Positions 35,660 through 46,496 of a stretch of 64,000 nucleotides of DNA are shown here, one piece after another. The stretch is from Anastatus disparis. Taxonomy: Eukaryota > Arthropoda > Insecta > Hymenoptera > Eupelmidae. How positions within the stretch are numbered: the stretch's first letter is position 1; every line of letters begins with the position of its first letter. Made by a program: the position numbers and the translations under genes. The stretch lies in the NCBI GenBank assembly GCA_017163975.1, contig JAFFSR010000291.1, positions 1,927,001 to 1,991,000 of the forward strand, in the 5' to 3' direction. The notes under the pieces were generated by a model. That model saw nothing but the letters and a program-made list of their open reading frames with translations, ran no database searches and was not told the origin of the DNA.

Positions 35660-36290
35660 TAAACTGGAAAAGGCGCATACCAGGTACCGTAAATGCCGAT
35701 TGAGCAAGTGAATTTTCTTTCATCCTAATTTGATGTTAAGCACTGCTCAAATCTGTTGCAGAGATATATCTCGCTTTCTGCAATTTACGCAAGATATCAT
35801 CCATTCTTAGCAAAGGATACGCATCAGGTTTCGTAACTGCGTTAACTTTTCTAAAGTCAATACAGAACCTGAATTTGCCATTTGGTTTCTCGAACCACAT
35901 AGCTTGACTAGCCGCTCATTGAGAGTTCGATAATGTCCGCAGCTAGCATCTCGTTAACCTGCTCATGCATCTATTCTTCGACTTTTTTAGAAACAGGATA
36001 ATATTTCTGTTTAATAGGTCGTGCAGAGCCGGTATCGATCTCATGTTCGATCCAGTCTGGGCAGCCTATAGGAATATCATCTTCTAATATTTCTGTAACT
36101 AAACTTCTTACACAAGCACGATCGGCTGCTGATACATCAGCCAAACCGACTAATCCTAGCTTAGCAGCATGCAATTGTTTAAGCGCAGCAATTTCTAAAT
36201 TCACTTTCACGTTTGTATCTTTGAAAGAGAGTTTATTTTCGCAAGGATCGAAAACAGCCTTAAGGGAGCCAGACACTATTAAAAGCTGAA
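35660..36290 (-). pseudogene. Gypsy-type pol relic (protease-RT junction and RT start)
   Basis: The minus-strand frame opening near 36284 reads through IPIGCPDWIEHEIDTGSARP and IKQKYYPVSKKVEE, the characteristic linker and first RT block of Ty3/gypsy polyproteins. Past a stop it continues in mixed frames with MHEQVNEMLAADIIE and finally SAFTVPGMRLFQF (about 35665-35700), corresponding to the RT strand that carries TAFTVP in gypsy elements. Stops and frame changes throughout mark it as dead. Orientation matches the LTR at 33175-33983, but the two cannot be proved to belong to one element. The RT catalytic YxDD region is not seen. Confidence 0.75.
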
Positions 36291-36504
36291 ATATATTGCT
36301 GAGATATATTGATATGAATTGCTGATGTTTGAAAATAATTAATTTTATATAAAAATACATTCAAATTTAAATATTTTTTGGTTTAAAACATTTTCTATAT
36401 CTTGAGAATTCAAGTGGTTGTGCTCGTTTAAAGTTTGGAACAAAAAACCCTTTACCGCAAGGTTTCTTCATGAGTTTTCATTGGATTTACTTGAAATTTT
36501 AAAA

Positions 36505-36645
36505 TAGTATACAACCCTTGGCCAGTAAACAAGAAAGCCTCAGATCACATGTTAGTAAACCTCGGTTTCGCCTCAGCCAACAATTACATGTGATCTGAGA
36601 CCTTTCTTACTTTTCTGGCCATGGGTCGTAATATACTATTAATAT
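36505..36645. repeat. Short palindrome
   Basis: AAGCCTCAGATCACATGT mirrors ACATGTGATCTGAGACCTTT; flanking TAGTATACAACCCTTGGCCA mirrors TGGCCATGGGTCGTAATATA. Arms of ~48 bp. Confidence 0.8.
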
Positions 36646-37215
36646 GACATTTTGTACTAATTAAAGTACTAGTCTTCAGGTATGAAAAACATATTTTATT
36701 TTATTTTTTAGATACGAAATGGCGGCGAGGAAGTACACTGAAAAAAGCCGTTTTTTTAATTACACCTGCCCGGCCGTACCGCAACAGGTCACAATTTTTT
36801 ATCTAGGACGAAAAACCAAAAATTTTTAAAAAATATATTGTAAAATCTATGAAACATCGTAGGATTTTTTTTAAAAATGAATTTTAAAACAATGGCATCG
36901 TTTTGAAGTTGAAAAACCTTTTTTCTTCAAAAAAATCGATTGAAAATCGGCTATAAAATCGGTTTAACAACAAATATCGAAAAAATCCTACGATGTTTAT
37001 ATGAGATAATCATGTTTTAAAATATTTTGTTTAAGGTATAGTAAAAATTTCCAAGCAATCAGTTGAAAATTGACAGAGTTATCGATAGTAGGTGTATAAA
37101 AAAACGGCTTTTTTCAGTGTGCTTCTATGCCGCCATTTTGTATTTAAAAAATAAAATAAAATATGTTTCTGATACCTACAAACCAGTACTTTCATTAGTA
37201 CAAAACCTCATATTA
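36640..37215. mobile_element. 576-bp palindromic element
   Basis: TAATATGACATTTTGTACTA mirrors TTAGTACAAAACCTCATATTA, and the inner CACTGAAAAAAGCCGTTTTT mirrors AAAAACGGCTTTTTTCAGTG. Arms ~130 bp before a longer AT-rich loop. Immediately adjoins the preceding palindrome. Confidence 0.8.
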
Positions 37216-37807
37216 AATACAATTTTTTTTACTTTAAAGTAAGTTTTTGAAATAAGACTCAGTTTTTCTTTGATATTAACCCTTAAGAATCTTATTTTCG
37301 CAATGCGGCAAACGAGAGACACGCACTATCAATAACAACAAAAAAGAAGGATAATTAAAGCACAAAAACCAAAGCAAGAGGGGCATATAGCTTGAGCAGA
37401 AGCTGAAATATATATGTACTGTCTAAAAACCGCGCACGCGGTCACCAACACACATGCGCACAACGCAATAAAAAAAAAGGAACAATATATTCATCGCTAA
37501 AGCTAAAAAAGACTATGATTAGGGTAAAGTAAATGCTCTCTAATTACACACCTTCGCACAACACAAAATAAATGGCTGTTCTATCCAATAACGCACTCCA
37601 CACCACGGCGCTATTACAGTCCTAACCAGCTCGGCCGCTTACGACAGAAGGAGTAAGCTCAAGATGGATGTTCTTCCTTCTTAACGTGGCACGCTATGCG
37701 CGCCATCTTATGCTTTTACCTTTTTCTTCAACTTGACTGCTAGAATCATGCTGTACGTATACCAGATATGTAGGCTAAGCTTGACTGTTCTTTACATTAG
37801 TTGTATA
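37216..37807. other. Intergenic or retroelement-derived DNA
   Basis: GC content rises after 37290 (for example CCGCGCACGCGGTCACC and GCTCGGCCGCTTACGACAG). No ORF or repeat boundary can be supported; it may be internal or untranslated sequence of the adjacent LTR element. Confidence 0.35.
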
Positions 37808-39296
37808 TTGTAACGTTTTTATTTCCCGCGGGTGGGAAATATTATGTCTTTAATTCCTGTTGCCAGACGCTTCAGTGAGTGACCAGGGTTCGAGGCAGGA
37901 GGTCGGTTAGGACGGACGGTGGAAAGATAAAGGATAGTAAACGGGTTGACACGTTTGTTTATGCTAGGGAGTACCAGGGCTTTATTGTACTCTGAACTCA
38001 TATTTTACAACGACGTATAACAATAATAATGAAAAGTAATAAACTAACCTAAATTATATAAATCAATAACTAACCTAATATATGTACGCGAGATACAAAG
38101 AAATAAAGATTGAATTTAATATAAGCCTCTTGACGGCTTTTATGCACCTCTTGTTGGCGATAAAAATAAATGAAATCAAAAGTAATAGAAATAAACTTTA
38201 TCTTTAATAATAAGTCAAATTAGACTATCGATGGTTAACGGCCTGGATAATTCTAATAAACAAACAAAGTTATAATGATTATAATATTAATAAACTATTC
38301 TATATAACGGTGGGTGGACTGCGCCCTTAATGCGGTGACCCGGAATATGGCTGAAGGCCTGTGATTCTCTAACATGCGACAACCACACGTGGTTAGAGAA
38401 ACCTTAGCTTGCCTCTTTCCGGCGGCGGCAATAGGTGGGAAGCACCCTTAATACTAACTTAATACTACGGTTATAGTAGGTGGAAAAACACCTTAAAGTT
38501 ATTATGAACTAATTTTAGACAGAATGTCTTATATACGGATCGGCGCGGCGGCTCGGCAGTATACAACGGTTCGGTGTAAATCACCCTTAATATCAAATAT
38601 TAGTTAATAATGAATTAATAAGAATTACTATTTACAAAACGGCCGGTACGGCGGCATAAACTAATATGATCTTATATCAAGTTAAACTAATCTAATATTT
38701 ACAGGACGAGCGGTACGGCGGCACAGCGGTACGGCGGTGCGGAAGTGCATTGGCGGTTCTCTCGATCGCATTTTATCTAGGCCAGCGAGCGCACTCGGCG
38801 AAGATTAATTGCGGCTCGACTTGCTTCTAATGGTTTGTCACATTAGAGCGAGCGAGAGAGTAGCTTTTCTTATAAGGCATAGGAGCCTCATATAAGAAAG
38901 CCAGTACTGTATACTGCTTTCTCTTTCTAGGCCAGCGAGCGCACTCGGCTAAGAGAGAGGGAGAGCACAGTACCCAATGCCTCGACTCTTCGTTGAGCCT
39001 TGGCTCTTATATCTCCTCGAGCTCGCTGTTCCTCTTGTGGGAGCAGCCAAAACTGACGGCACCTGGCGGTTGAGCCTGTTACTATCGTGCCTCGCGGGAG
39101 ATTTGAATATCCTGTCTGCACGATTATGAATAATCGTTGCAATATGATGCGTGCACACGTGTATGGTTGGTGACTTGGGGTTGGCTTTAAGTTTACTGGC
39201 GTTGTCTCTTCACCGTGCGCGAATTAAATGTCTTCTTTCTGCCGCATATACCATCTTATTATAAGATTAAGTTTTAAGTAATATGGCCAATTTGAC
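37808..39296 (-). mobile_element. Large LTR-like segment, minus orientation
   Basis: On the minus strand the segment starts TGTCAAATTGGCC and ends ...AAAAACGTTACA. It carries a TATA-like GTATATAAGACATTC (near 38535) and an AATAAAGCCC signal (near 37985), in that order, as U3-R-U5 require. GC-rich stretches include repeated TACGGCGG and the duplicated block TAGGCCAGCGAGCGCACTCG (38779 and 38929). No primer site or clear duplication flanks it, so solo status and exact borders are uncertain. Short ORFs inside are incidental. Confidence 0.5.
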
Positions 39297-39599
39297 ATGT
39301 TACGAACTATGTATGTTCGAATTAAAAAATGAAAGATACTTCTCACGATGTAACAATATACAATTTAATAGAAATACAATGAATAATTAATAAAATAATA
39401 TATTAAATTAATATAAGGCGCTTATAATAACATAAAATATAGTCAATATAATGAAATAAAAAAATAACATTTACTTACTAACCATATAACCGTCATTCTT
39501 ACAATAAATACATTCATACCTCAAATCTATATATACAGAACTGCACAAAAATAAATTAACAAAAATTAAGATTAAAAATCTTAATCAAGGTCGAAAAAG

Positions 39600-40046
39600 T
39601 ACCTTCTCACTGCCGTTTTAAGAGCATGTCAAATATTTCTGTCCTCTCCTAATCAGAGTATTGAATTTTTTTGTAACCATATCAATATGCGGCTCCCAGC
39701 TGAGTTTAGAGTCAAATACAAAACGTAGGCTAGTGTTGGTGCCAGAAAAAGGTATGCTGACATCTTCCTCAAGGTTGATCATCCTGGGCCTACTAACATA
39801 AAGAGAGTTAACAAAACGACTACTATGAAGAACAATCACCTTAGATTTTTTTGCATTTAAAGTGAGAGAAACGCCAGCCGTTCACTCCAACACCGCTTCG
39901 ACCGCTCTGTATAGGATAAAAATACCCTCATCCACATTCTCGTGAGAAACCTGCGTATAAATTTGAAGATCATCCGCATACAGTCGGTGATTATGGTGAC
40001 ATTACGTAGGTCAGTAATAAAAAGACAAAACAACAGAGGACCCAGT
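39600..40046 (-). pseudogene. LINE relic, part 3: RT palm end and C-terminus
   Basis: Minus-strand sequence begins at the insertion site with LGPLLFCLFITDLRNV, then after a frameshift YADDLQIYTQVSHENVDEG (the YADD box of reverse transcriptase), an in-frame stop, SLTLNAKKSKVIVLHSSR and SWEPHIDMVTKKF. This is the RT palm and thumb of a CR1/Jockey-group non-LTR retrotransposon. Downstream (39300-39600) is AT-rich 3' UTR-like DNA. The upstream parts of the same ORF lie at 42252-43242 and 43721-43990, separated by two later insertions. Confidence 0.82.
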
Positions 40047-40047
40047 A

Positions 40048-42249
40048 GTCTAGGCGCCAGATAAGTCAAAGTGGCCTCTTTAGATTGACCCACCAAGGTT
40101 TTTTTAATGTATTTTGATCCCCTGAACACGAAAATCGATGGTGGATTTCGATCTGGATGTCAAATAAATTGTTATAAACAATTTAATTGTTTATAACGCT
40201 ATAACGATCAAACAAAAAGAGATACAAAAATCTTGTTCAATACTTTCTTCTGCGGCTTTTTAAAACAAATACACCCGATTTTGAATCAAGCTGTTTCGTT
40301 AATTATAACTTGAGATATTGTTAATTTATTGCAAATTGACGAGATAAACTCGTCGCGCTTGATGAAATTCGACTATATCTCAGGTTCTATCAAACATTTT
40401 CGATCGATTAAGATCTCATTTTAAAGGTAAAAGTATTTTTTATAAAACTATACTACTTGAAGCTTTTTATAAACATCGATAAACAAAAGGAGACTGATCA
40501 AAATGAGAATTAAAGCACTTTTTTGCTATTTCAATTGTTTATAACGCTACAACGTTTAAACAAAAAGAGATACAGAAATCTTATGAATTACTTTCTTCTG
40601 CGGCTTTTCAAAACAAATACACCCAATTTTGAATCAAGCTGTTTTGTTAATTATATCTCGAGATATTGTTAATTTATTGCAAATTGACGAGATAAACTCG
40701 TCGCGCTTGATGAAATTCGACTATATCTCAGGTTCTATCAAACATTTTCGATCGATTAAGATCTCATTTTAAAGGTAAAAGTATTTTTTATAAAACTATA
40801 CTACTTGAAGCTTTTTATAAACATCGATAAACAAAAGGAGACTGATCAAAATGAGAATTAAAGCACTTTTTTGCTATTTCAATTGTTTATAACCCTACAA
40901 CGTTTAAACAAAAAGAGATACAGAAATCTTATGAATTACTTTCTTCTGCGGCTTTTCAAAACAAATACACCCAATTTTGAATCAAGCTGTTTCGTTAATT
41001 ATATCTCGAGATATTGTTAATTTATTGCAAATTGACGAGATAAACTCGTCGCGCTTGATAAAATTCGACTATATCTCAGGTTCTATCAAACATTTTCGAT
41101 CGATTAAGGTCTCATTTTAAAGGTAAAAGTATTTTTTACAAAACTATACTACTTAAAGCTTATTATAAACATTGAAAGACAAAAGAAGACTGATCGAAAT
41201 GAGAATTAAAGCACTTTTTTTGCTATTTCAATTTTTTATAACGATACAACGTTTAAACAAAAAGAGATACAAAAATTTTGCTAAATACTTTTTTTTGCGT
41301 CTTTTTAAAACAATTTTTCCACCTCTTAATGACTTAGTGCCACCGTGTCATTGCAAAGTTTGTAATACAAAAGCTTGCTTTTGTAAAAAAAAACACATCA
41401 TGCTGTACTTTTTGTGCCTGCATGAAAAAAAATACATGTAAAAATAAGTAAATTATCCTTAAGTTGAATAAATAATATAATTTTTTCCTTAATATTTTAA
41501 TGTTATCTCTTTATTTATGTATGTCTCTTTATTAATTTTTCATTATTAATAAAAATAGATTGATAGATTTAATTTTTGTACCTAATTTTTTACGGGTTCG
41601 TATCGTTAATTTGCAATAAATTAACAATATCTCAAGTTATAATTAACGAAACAGCTTGATTCAAAATCGAGTGTATTTGTTTTGAAAAGCCGCAGAAGAA
41701 AGTATTTAACAAGATTTCTGTATCTCTTTTTGTTTAAACGTTGTAGCGTTATAAACAATTGAAATAGCAAAAAAGTGCTTTAATTCTCATTTTGATCAGT
41801 CTCCTTTTGTTTATCGATGTTTATAAAAAGCTTCAAGTAGTATAGTTTCATAAAAAATACTTTCACCTTTGAAATGAGATCTTAATCGATCGAAAATATT
41901 TGATAGAACCTGAGATATAGTCGAATTTCATCAAGCGCGACGAGTTTATCTCGTCAATTTGCAATAAATTAACAATATCTCAAGTTATAATTAACTAAAC
42001 AGCTTGATTCAAAATCGAGTGTATTTGTTTTAAAAAGCTGCAAAAAAAAGTATTTTACAAAATTTTTTTATCTCTTCTTGTTTAAACGTTATAGCGTTAT
42101 AAACAATTAAATTGTTTATAACAATTTTTTCGACATCCGGATTGAAATCCACCATCGATTTTCGTGTTCAGGAGGTAAAATACATTATAAAAACTTTGGT
42201 GGGTCAATCTAAACTAAAGAGGCCACTGTGACCTATCTGGCGCCTAGAC
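40048..42249. mobile_element. 2.2-kb palindromic TA-element with ~348-bp tandem-repeat arms
   Basis: Termini GTCTAGGCGCCAGATAAG and CTATCTGGCGCCTAGAC are inverted repeats flanked by TA (40046-40047, 42250-42251). The left arm has three full units and part of a fourth with period ~348 bp (CAATTGTTTATAAC near 40186, 40534, 40881, 41229). The right arm has fewer inverted copies (41595-42130). A ~300-bp non-palindromic centre (about 41290-41590) includes a Cys-rich open frame. The element interrupts a LINE RT; removing it with one TA rejoins GVGAV with LGPLLF. Probably a Tc1/mariner-like non-autonomous element. Confidence 0.9.
41172..41441 (+). CDS. Small Cys-rich ORF in the centre of the palindromic element (doubtful)
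   Basis: 89 codons. The first ~55 are repeat-arm sequence. The last third, lying in the unique centre, reads LNDLVPPCHCKVCNTKACFC, a CxCxxCx4CxC pattern like a compact zinc-binding module, followed by a Lys run and HIMLYFLCL. It may be a captured exon fragment of a transposon or host zinc-finger protein, or chance. No homologue is recognised with confidence, and translation from this ATG is not supported by anything else. Confidence 0.25.
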   Translation: MKDKRRLIEMRIKALFLLFQFFITIQRLNKKRYKNFAKYFFLRLFKTIFPPLNDLVPPCHCKVCNTKACFCKKKHIMLYFLCLHEKKYM

Positions 42250-42251
42250 TA

Positions 42252-43242
42252 CAGCACCGACCCCTGTAGAACTCCCAAGCTCGTTCTTAGCCGACTCGAT
42301 TTCTCTTTAAAATGTTAAAACTATTTGTTTCCGTTCTGAAATATAGGAGTTAATCCACCTTAGTGCGGCTCTGGAAAATTCCATTGATCTTAGCCTCATG
42401 AGTAATTTAGAGGGAGAGATTGCATCAAATGCTTCACTAAAGTGAAAAAGTAAATATAATATGATCAATTTTTTGTCTAAACCTGCTTTTATGTATTCTG
42501 TTAGTTTAAGTACAGCTGTCTAAGTAGAGTAATATTTTCTAAAACCATTTTGCATAGAGTCAATTATTATATTAGTTGTAATGTACTCCTGAAATTGGTC
42601 ATAGGCAATCACCTTAATTACATTGGGAAGAAAAAAAAATAGAAATTGATCTAAGATCCTTTGGCAATTTAGGTGCAGAGCACTTTTTTATCGGTACAAT
42701 ACGTGCCTGTTTCTAAAGGCAAGGGAAGACCCCTATGCAAAAGAAGAATTGAACAGAGTCACAAGATGGTTAATAAATGGTAGTGTTTTAAGTATCACGC
42801 TTTGCGGAATGCCATCCTCACCACGAGCCTGTGATGAAAAATAAGACATCGCAAGAATAATGTCATTAATATTAATAAATTTAAAACCGAATTTACTTTC
42901 ACTACATTGAGAAAGGACTCTATTACGTTCTCCTGCGGCGAGACTGGCATCCCAGAAAAGTGCGCATCAAGCTCAACTTGAGTGAACCTATTCAAGTCTC
43001 CTTGAGTTCTAGATAAGATTCCTAGGTCCTTTAACTTATTCCAGATATCCCCATTTGCAAGATCCTCGAATAGTCTATTGTAATAAGCTGTTCTTGCTTT
43101 TTCAATCTTCTCATCTACTGTCTCACGTAATTGTAAAAGTTCCAAGAGATACTATTTTTCGTTTGTTCGTTTGTATCTTTAATACGTAGCGTCTCTCTTG
43201 CGCTGCGTCTGTGACAATTCTTTATCAATCTACGGAAGATTA
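42252..43242 (-). pseudogene. LINE relic, part 2: linker and RT fingers/palm
   Basis: Minus-strand frames read KEKARTAYYNRLFEDL-like sequence (the open stretch is 43145-42795), IWNKLKDLGIL, then after frameshifts QARGEDGIP, a segment with CLWKRARIVPI, NGFRKYYSTQTAVLKLTEYI and LRWINSYISERKQ, in the order expected of the region between endonuclease and RT catalytic box in CR1/Jockey-group elements. Stops (for example in the KRDATY*RYKRTNEK* segment) show decay. It continues across the TA insertion into 40046-39600. Confidence 0.82.
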
Positions 43243-43717
43243 CACAGGCCCATAAAATAAACAAAAGTGTCTGTGCAATTGACCAGGCCTATATATTCTT
43301 ATGTATTTTTCGACGCTGAATCCGAATTTGCAATAATAAAGTAGGGTCCAGCTACTTTTTTATGGGGTTTTGCTCAAAAAACCTAATCGACGAGTCAACA
43401 ATTTCAATGCGACCATGCACCGTCGATATTATTTAACATCGTTGAAGCGCGACATCTAACTGATTTAACCTAAAAATCTCGTGTTCAGTTTACGTGAAAT
43501 CACGCAAAGCACGTTAAAGTGTCGCTGTTGAACGAAGTTAAATAACTTCGACGGTGCATGGTCGCATTGAAATCGTCGACCAACGACGTGATTTTCCGCT
43601 ATCATTTTTTACAGTGTACTTTTTTATTGCAAATTCAGATTCAGCGTCGAAAAATACATAAGAATATATAGGTCTGGTCAATTGCACAGAGACTTTTGTT
43701 TATTTTGTGGGCCTGTG
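43243..43717. mobile_element. 475-bp palindromic MITE with TTA duplication (Harbinger-like)
   Basis: Termini CACAGGCCCATAAAATAA and TTATTTTGTGGGCCTGTG are inverted. The flanking TTA is at 43240-43242 and 43718-43720. Arms extend to the centre (TTCAATGCGACCATGCACCG mirrors CGGTGCATGGTCGCATTGAA). A 3-bp TTA/TAA duplication is typical of PIF/Harbinger elements. Removing it with one TTA rejoins the LINE relic's PEKILY and NNLP segments in one frame. Confidence 0.85.
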
Positions 43718-43720
43718 TTA

Positions 43721-43990
43721 TTTTTTTTTTTAATAAAGTATTTTTTCAGGCGCTAAATCCTCTATAGCAGCAGTGAGATTGTCAGTAATGCAGACTGTTG
43801 CAGACTCCAGATCGATGGTACTAGCTGTCATTGGCATCCAATCATAACCAGCTAATTTTCCCAACAGTGAATTTGGACAGATGTTATTATAATTACTATA
43901 CTTGAAAGGTTTTTGGTCTATAATACATGCATTATAGGCGATGTATACGTCAATAAAATTTTACCGACTATGAAAATTTGACGGTAAGTT
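43721..43990 (-). pseudogene. LINE relic, part 1: end of endonuclease domain
   Basis: Minus strand reads IIDQKPFKYSNYNNICPNSL, LLGKLAGYDWMPMTASTIDL, VCITDNLTAAIEDLAPEKIL, typical of the stretch between the apurinic-like endonuclease and the RT of CR1/Jockey LINEs. The 5' portion is missing beyond about 43990, so the copy is 5'-truncated. Confidence 0.78.
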
Positions 43991-44011
43991 ACGTGTTTCA
44001 AGCAGATATGG

Positions 44012-44400
44012 GCAAACAGTTAATTATCCAATAATGATTAATAATTAAATTTTCAGTTATCAATTAATCAACACGAAATTGATAACTCATATCGATTATC
44101 TGGTGTTTAATTGAGAATCAAATTCTGATTATCAATTACATGAGAGTTTACTTGATAATTAAAATTTAATTATGAATTAAATGATCCGCGATTGATAACT
44201 AGTAGCAATTATCTAAAATTCAATTTTTGATTTATCGGTAGTTCAATTAGGAATTGAATTTCAATTCTCAATTATATAAGAGTTTAATTGATAATTAAAA
44301 TTTTTATTATCAATTGAATGACGCATAATTCATAACTAGTTTCAATCATCTAAAGTTCAATTGAAATTTAAATTATCATTATCGATTGTGCTAGAGCGAT
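44012..44400. repeat. AATTGATAATTAAAATT-type AT minisatellite, possibly in a hAT-like MITE
   Basis: Starts CAGATATGGGCAAACAGTTA, reminiscent of hAT termini (CAG...TGGGCAA). It continues with repeated self-complementary words such as GATAATTAAAATTTAATTAT and TAATTGATAATTAAAATTT at ~135-bp intervals (about 44150, 44290). No matching right terminus found. Confidence 0.5.
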
Positions 44401-44889
44401 AAAGTAGACGATAAATGCAGATGTGACTTTTTAAAATATGGCTAATCCCTTTTCTTTTATCTTACAATGCATATGTTGTGTGTAATACAACAGGACTATA
44501 TACAGTAAGGTTAAGAGGAAAATGTTCATACAAAATCAGTGAGAGCAGACAAGAGCGAAATGGGGAACCTCATTAGTGAGAAAGAGAAAGCTACCCGCTA
44601 ATTATTTATTTTACACATAGATACGTTCGTTCTAACCTTTCTGCATATTAATGAAACGGAAAAATTAGAAAACGATCAATGACATAAGAGATTACCGCTA
44701 CGCGATAAATCTAGAAGATATAAATATTGAATTTTTTTAACATTACATTTTTTAAAAATTATTATAATTATTATTATTATAAATTACTACTATTATATAA
44801 AAGTAAAGAATTAAGACTTTTTTTTCATACGTAAATATCTTTTGCATTATTGTCACATACACATACTCATATACAAACACGCACATACA
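44401..44889. other. AT-rich spacer, nothing recognised
   Basis: No ORF, repeat or RNA feature that I can support. Confidence 0.4.
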
Positions 44890-45440
44890 CAATATCCGTC
44901 ATTCCATCTCTCCGTCTCATACTCTCCGTCTCTCCGTCTCCCTCTCTCCATCTCCGTCTCTCCGTCTCTGTTTCTCTGTCTCCTTTTCTTAATCTCTCTG
45001 TCACCCTCTCCATCACTCCGTCTCCATTTCTCCGTCTCCTTTTCTTTGTCTCTCTGTCACCCTCTCCATCACTCCGTCTCCATTTCTCCGTTTCTCCGTT
45101 TCCGTGTGTCTCCGTTTCTCTGTCTCCGTCTCTTTGTCTCCGTTCTTCCATCTTTTTCTCTTCGTCTCCGTTTTTCCGTGTTCGTCTATTTATCTCTATT
45201 TCTCTGTCTTTATCTCTTTGTCTCTATTTATCTGTCTTTGTCTCTTTGTTTCCGCCCCTGTTTTTTTTTTTATCTATGTCTTCATCCCTCCGTCTCCATT
45301 CTTTCGTTTTCGTCTCTCTGTCTACACCTTTCCATCTCTCTGTCTCCGTTTGTTCATCTTTGTTTCTCTGTTCTGTATCTCATTTTTCCGTCTCTGTCTT
45401 TTTGTCTGCGTGTCCGTCTCCCTGTCTTCCTTTTTATGAA
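44890..45440 (+). repeat. Pyrimidine-rich TCTCCGTCTC minisatellite
   Basis: About 550 bp of variants of TCTCCGTCTC/TCTCTGTCTC, with a longer imperfect duplication (CACCCTCTCCATCACTCCGT twice, 45003 and 45059). All three forward frames and one reverse frame are open because the period contains no stop; these are not genes. Confidence 0.92.
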
Positions 45441-45536
45441 ATCGTTCCGTGACTCCGAAGCCGCCTTTTGACTCTGTTTCTTTGCTTCTGTTCATACACA
45501 CGTACGTCTACACATTGATGCTGATGTTTGAGTTGA

Positions 45537-45567
45537 TGTTGATGATGATGATGATGATGATGATGAT
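45537..45567. repeat. (GAT)n microsatellite
   Basis: Around nine GAT repeats; short. Confidence 0.9.
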
Positions 45568-45651
45568 CATGATATGTTTATTGTTTAATGAATTACAAAT
45601 TTTACGTTTCGTCCCAGATCTGTTTATAGGACTCAACAGTAAAGCTTTGTG

Positions 45652-45882
45652 AGAGAAGACAATCTAAATAAATAGCCGTTATTATACTTTATTCTGACTA
45701 AAAAAAATTTCTAGATAAATATTTTCACTACTGAACTTATATTTTTAATTAATTAGAAGTATTTCGAGAAATCATCAACTAAAGCTTTTATTGAGGACGC
45801 ATCAAGGCTTGATTCTATAGTGATTATTTTTAATTATATTTTCTTGTATTATTTGATTTATTCAGATTGTCTTCTTTATTAT
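45652..45882. repeat. Inverted repeat with GAAGACAATCTAAATAAA ends
   Basis: AGAAGACAATCTAAATAAA near 45655 mirrors TTTATTCAGATTGTCTTCTTT near 45858; the interior is AT-rich. Confidence 0.55.
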
Positions 45883-45939
45883 AACAGATAATAATTTTAG
45901 TTCTTTTTTGCTTAGCACTAATATTGATATCCGCGTTCT

Positions 45940-46490
45940 TTTAATTACTCAGCGCTTACAATAGCAGTTGTGTTATTTTTATTATACAACGTTCACAATA
46001 AAAGTCGCGTTTTATCAATAACACCGTGCTCACATTGGCAGTCAAGTTCCTTTAACTACACAGCGTTTAAAATAGCAATCGTGAATACTTAATTACACAG
46101 CGCTTACAATAGCAGCCGCATTTTTTAACCACACAGCGCTCAAAATAGCAGCCGCAAATTTGTTATTACACAGCGCTTACAATAGTTGTGTTTCTTAATT
46201 ACACAGCATTTACAATAGCAGCCGCGTTTTTTTTAACCAGACAGCGCTCAAAATAGCTGCCGCGAATTTTTAATTACACAGCGCTTACAAAAGTTGTTGC
46301 GTTTTTCATCTTTAGCTCTTAAAATAGTAGTTGCGTTTTTTAAACCAGATAGTGCTCTGAAAAGCAATTGCGAATTTCTAATTACACAGCGCTTACAGTA
46401 ATTTTAGCGTTCTTCCCCATCACAGCGCTTACAATAGCAATCATGTTTTTTTTAGCTATACAGCATTTGAACTAGCAATGGCGTTTTTTC
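45940..46490 (+). repeat. ~40-bp minisatellite ACACAGCGCTTACAATAGCA
   Basis: About fourteen units of ACACAGCGCTTACAATAGCA followed by GCCGCGTTTTTTAATT, alternating between CAGCGCTTACAATAG and CAGCGCTCAAAATAG variants. A further degenerate unit (CACACAGTGCTAAACTC) lies at 47085, right of the palindrome at 46497-47061, so the palindrome appears inserted in this array. Confidence 0.85.
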
Positions 46491-46496
46491 AATGAC

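Noticed and set aside
41590..42130. Independent tandem repeat locus
   Set aside because: It is the inverted right arm of the 40048-42249 element, not a separate array.
44842..45471. Overlapping long open frames (up to 209 codons) on both strands
   Set aside because: They run through a TCTCCGTCTC minisatellite with no stop codon in its period; the translations are Ser/Leu/Val repeats or RRRDGD repeats.
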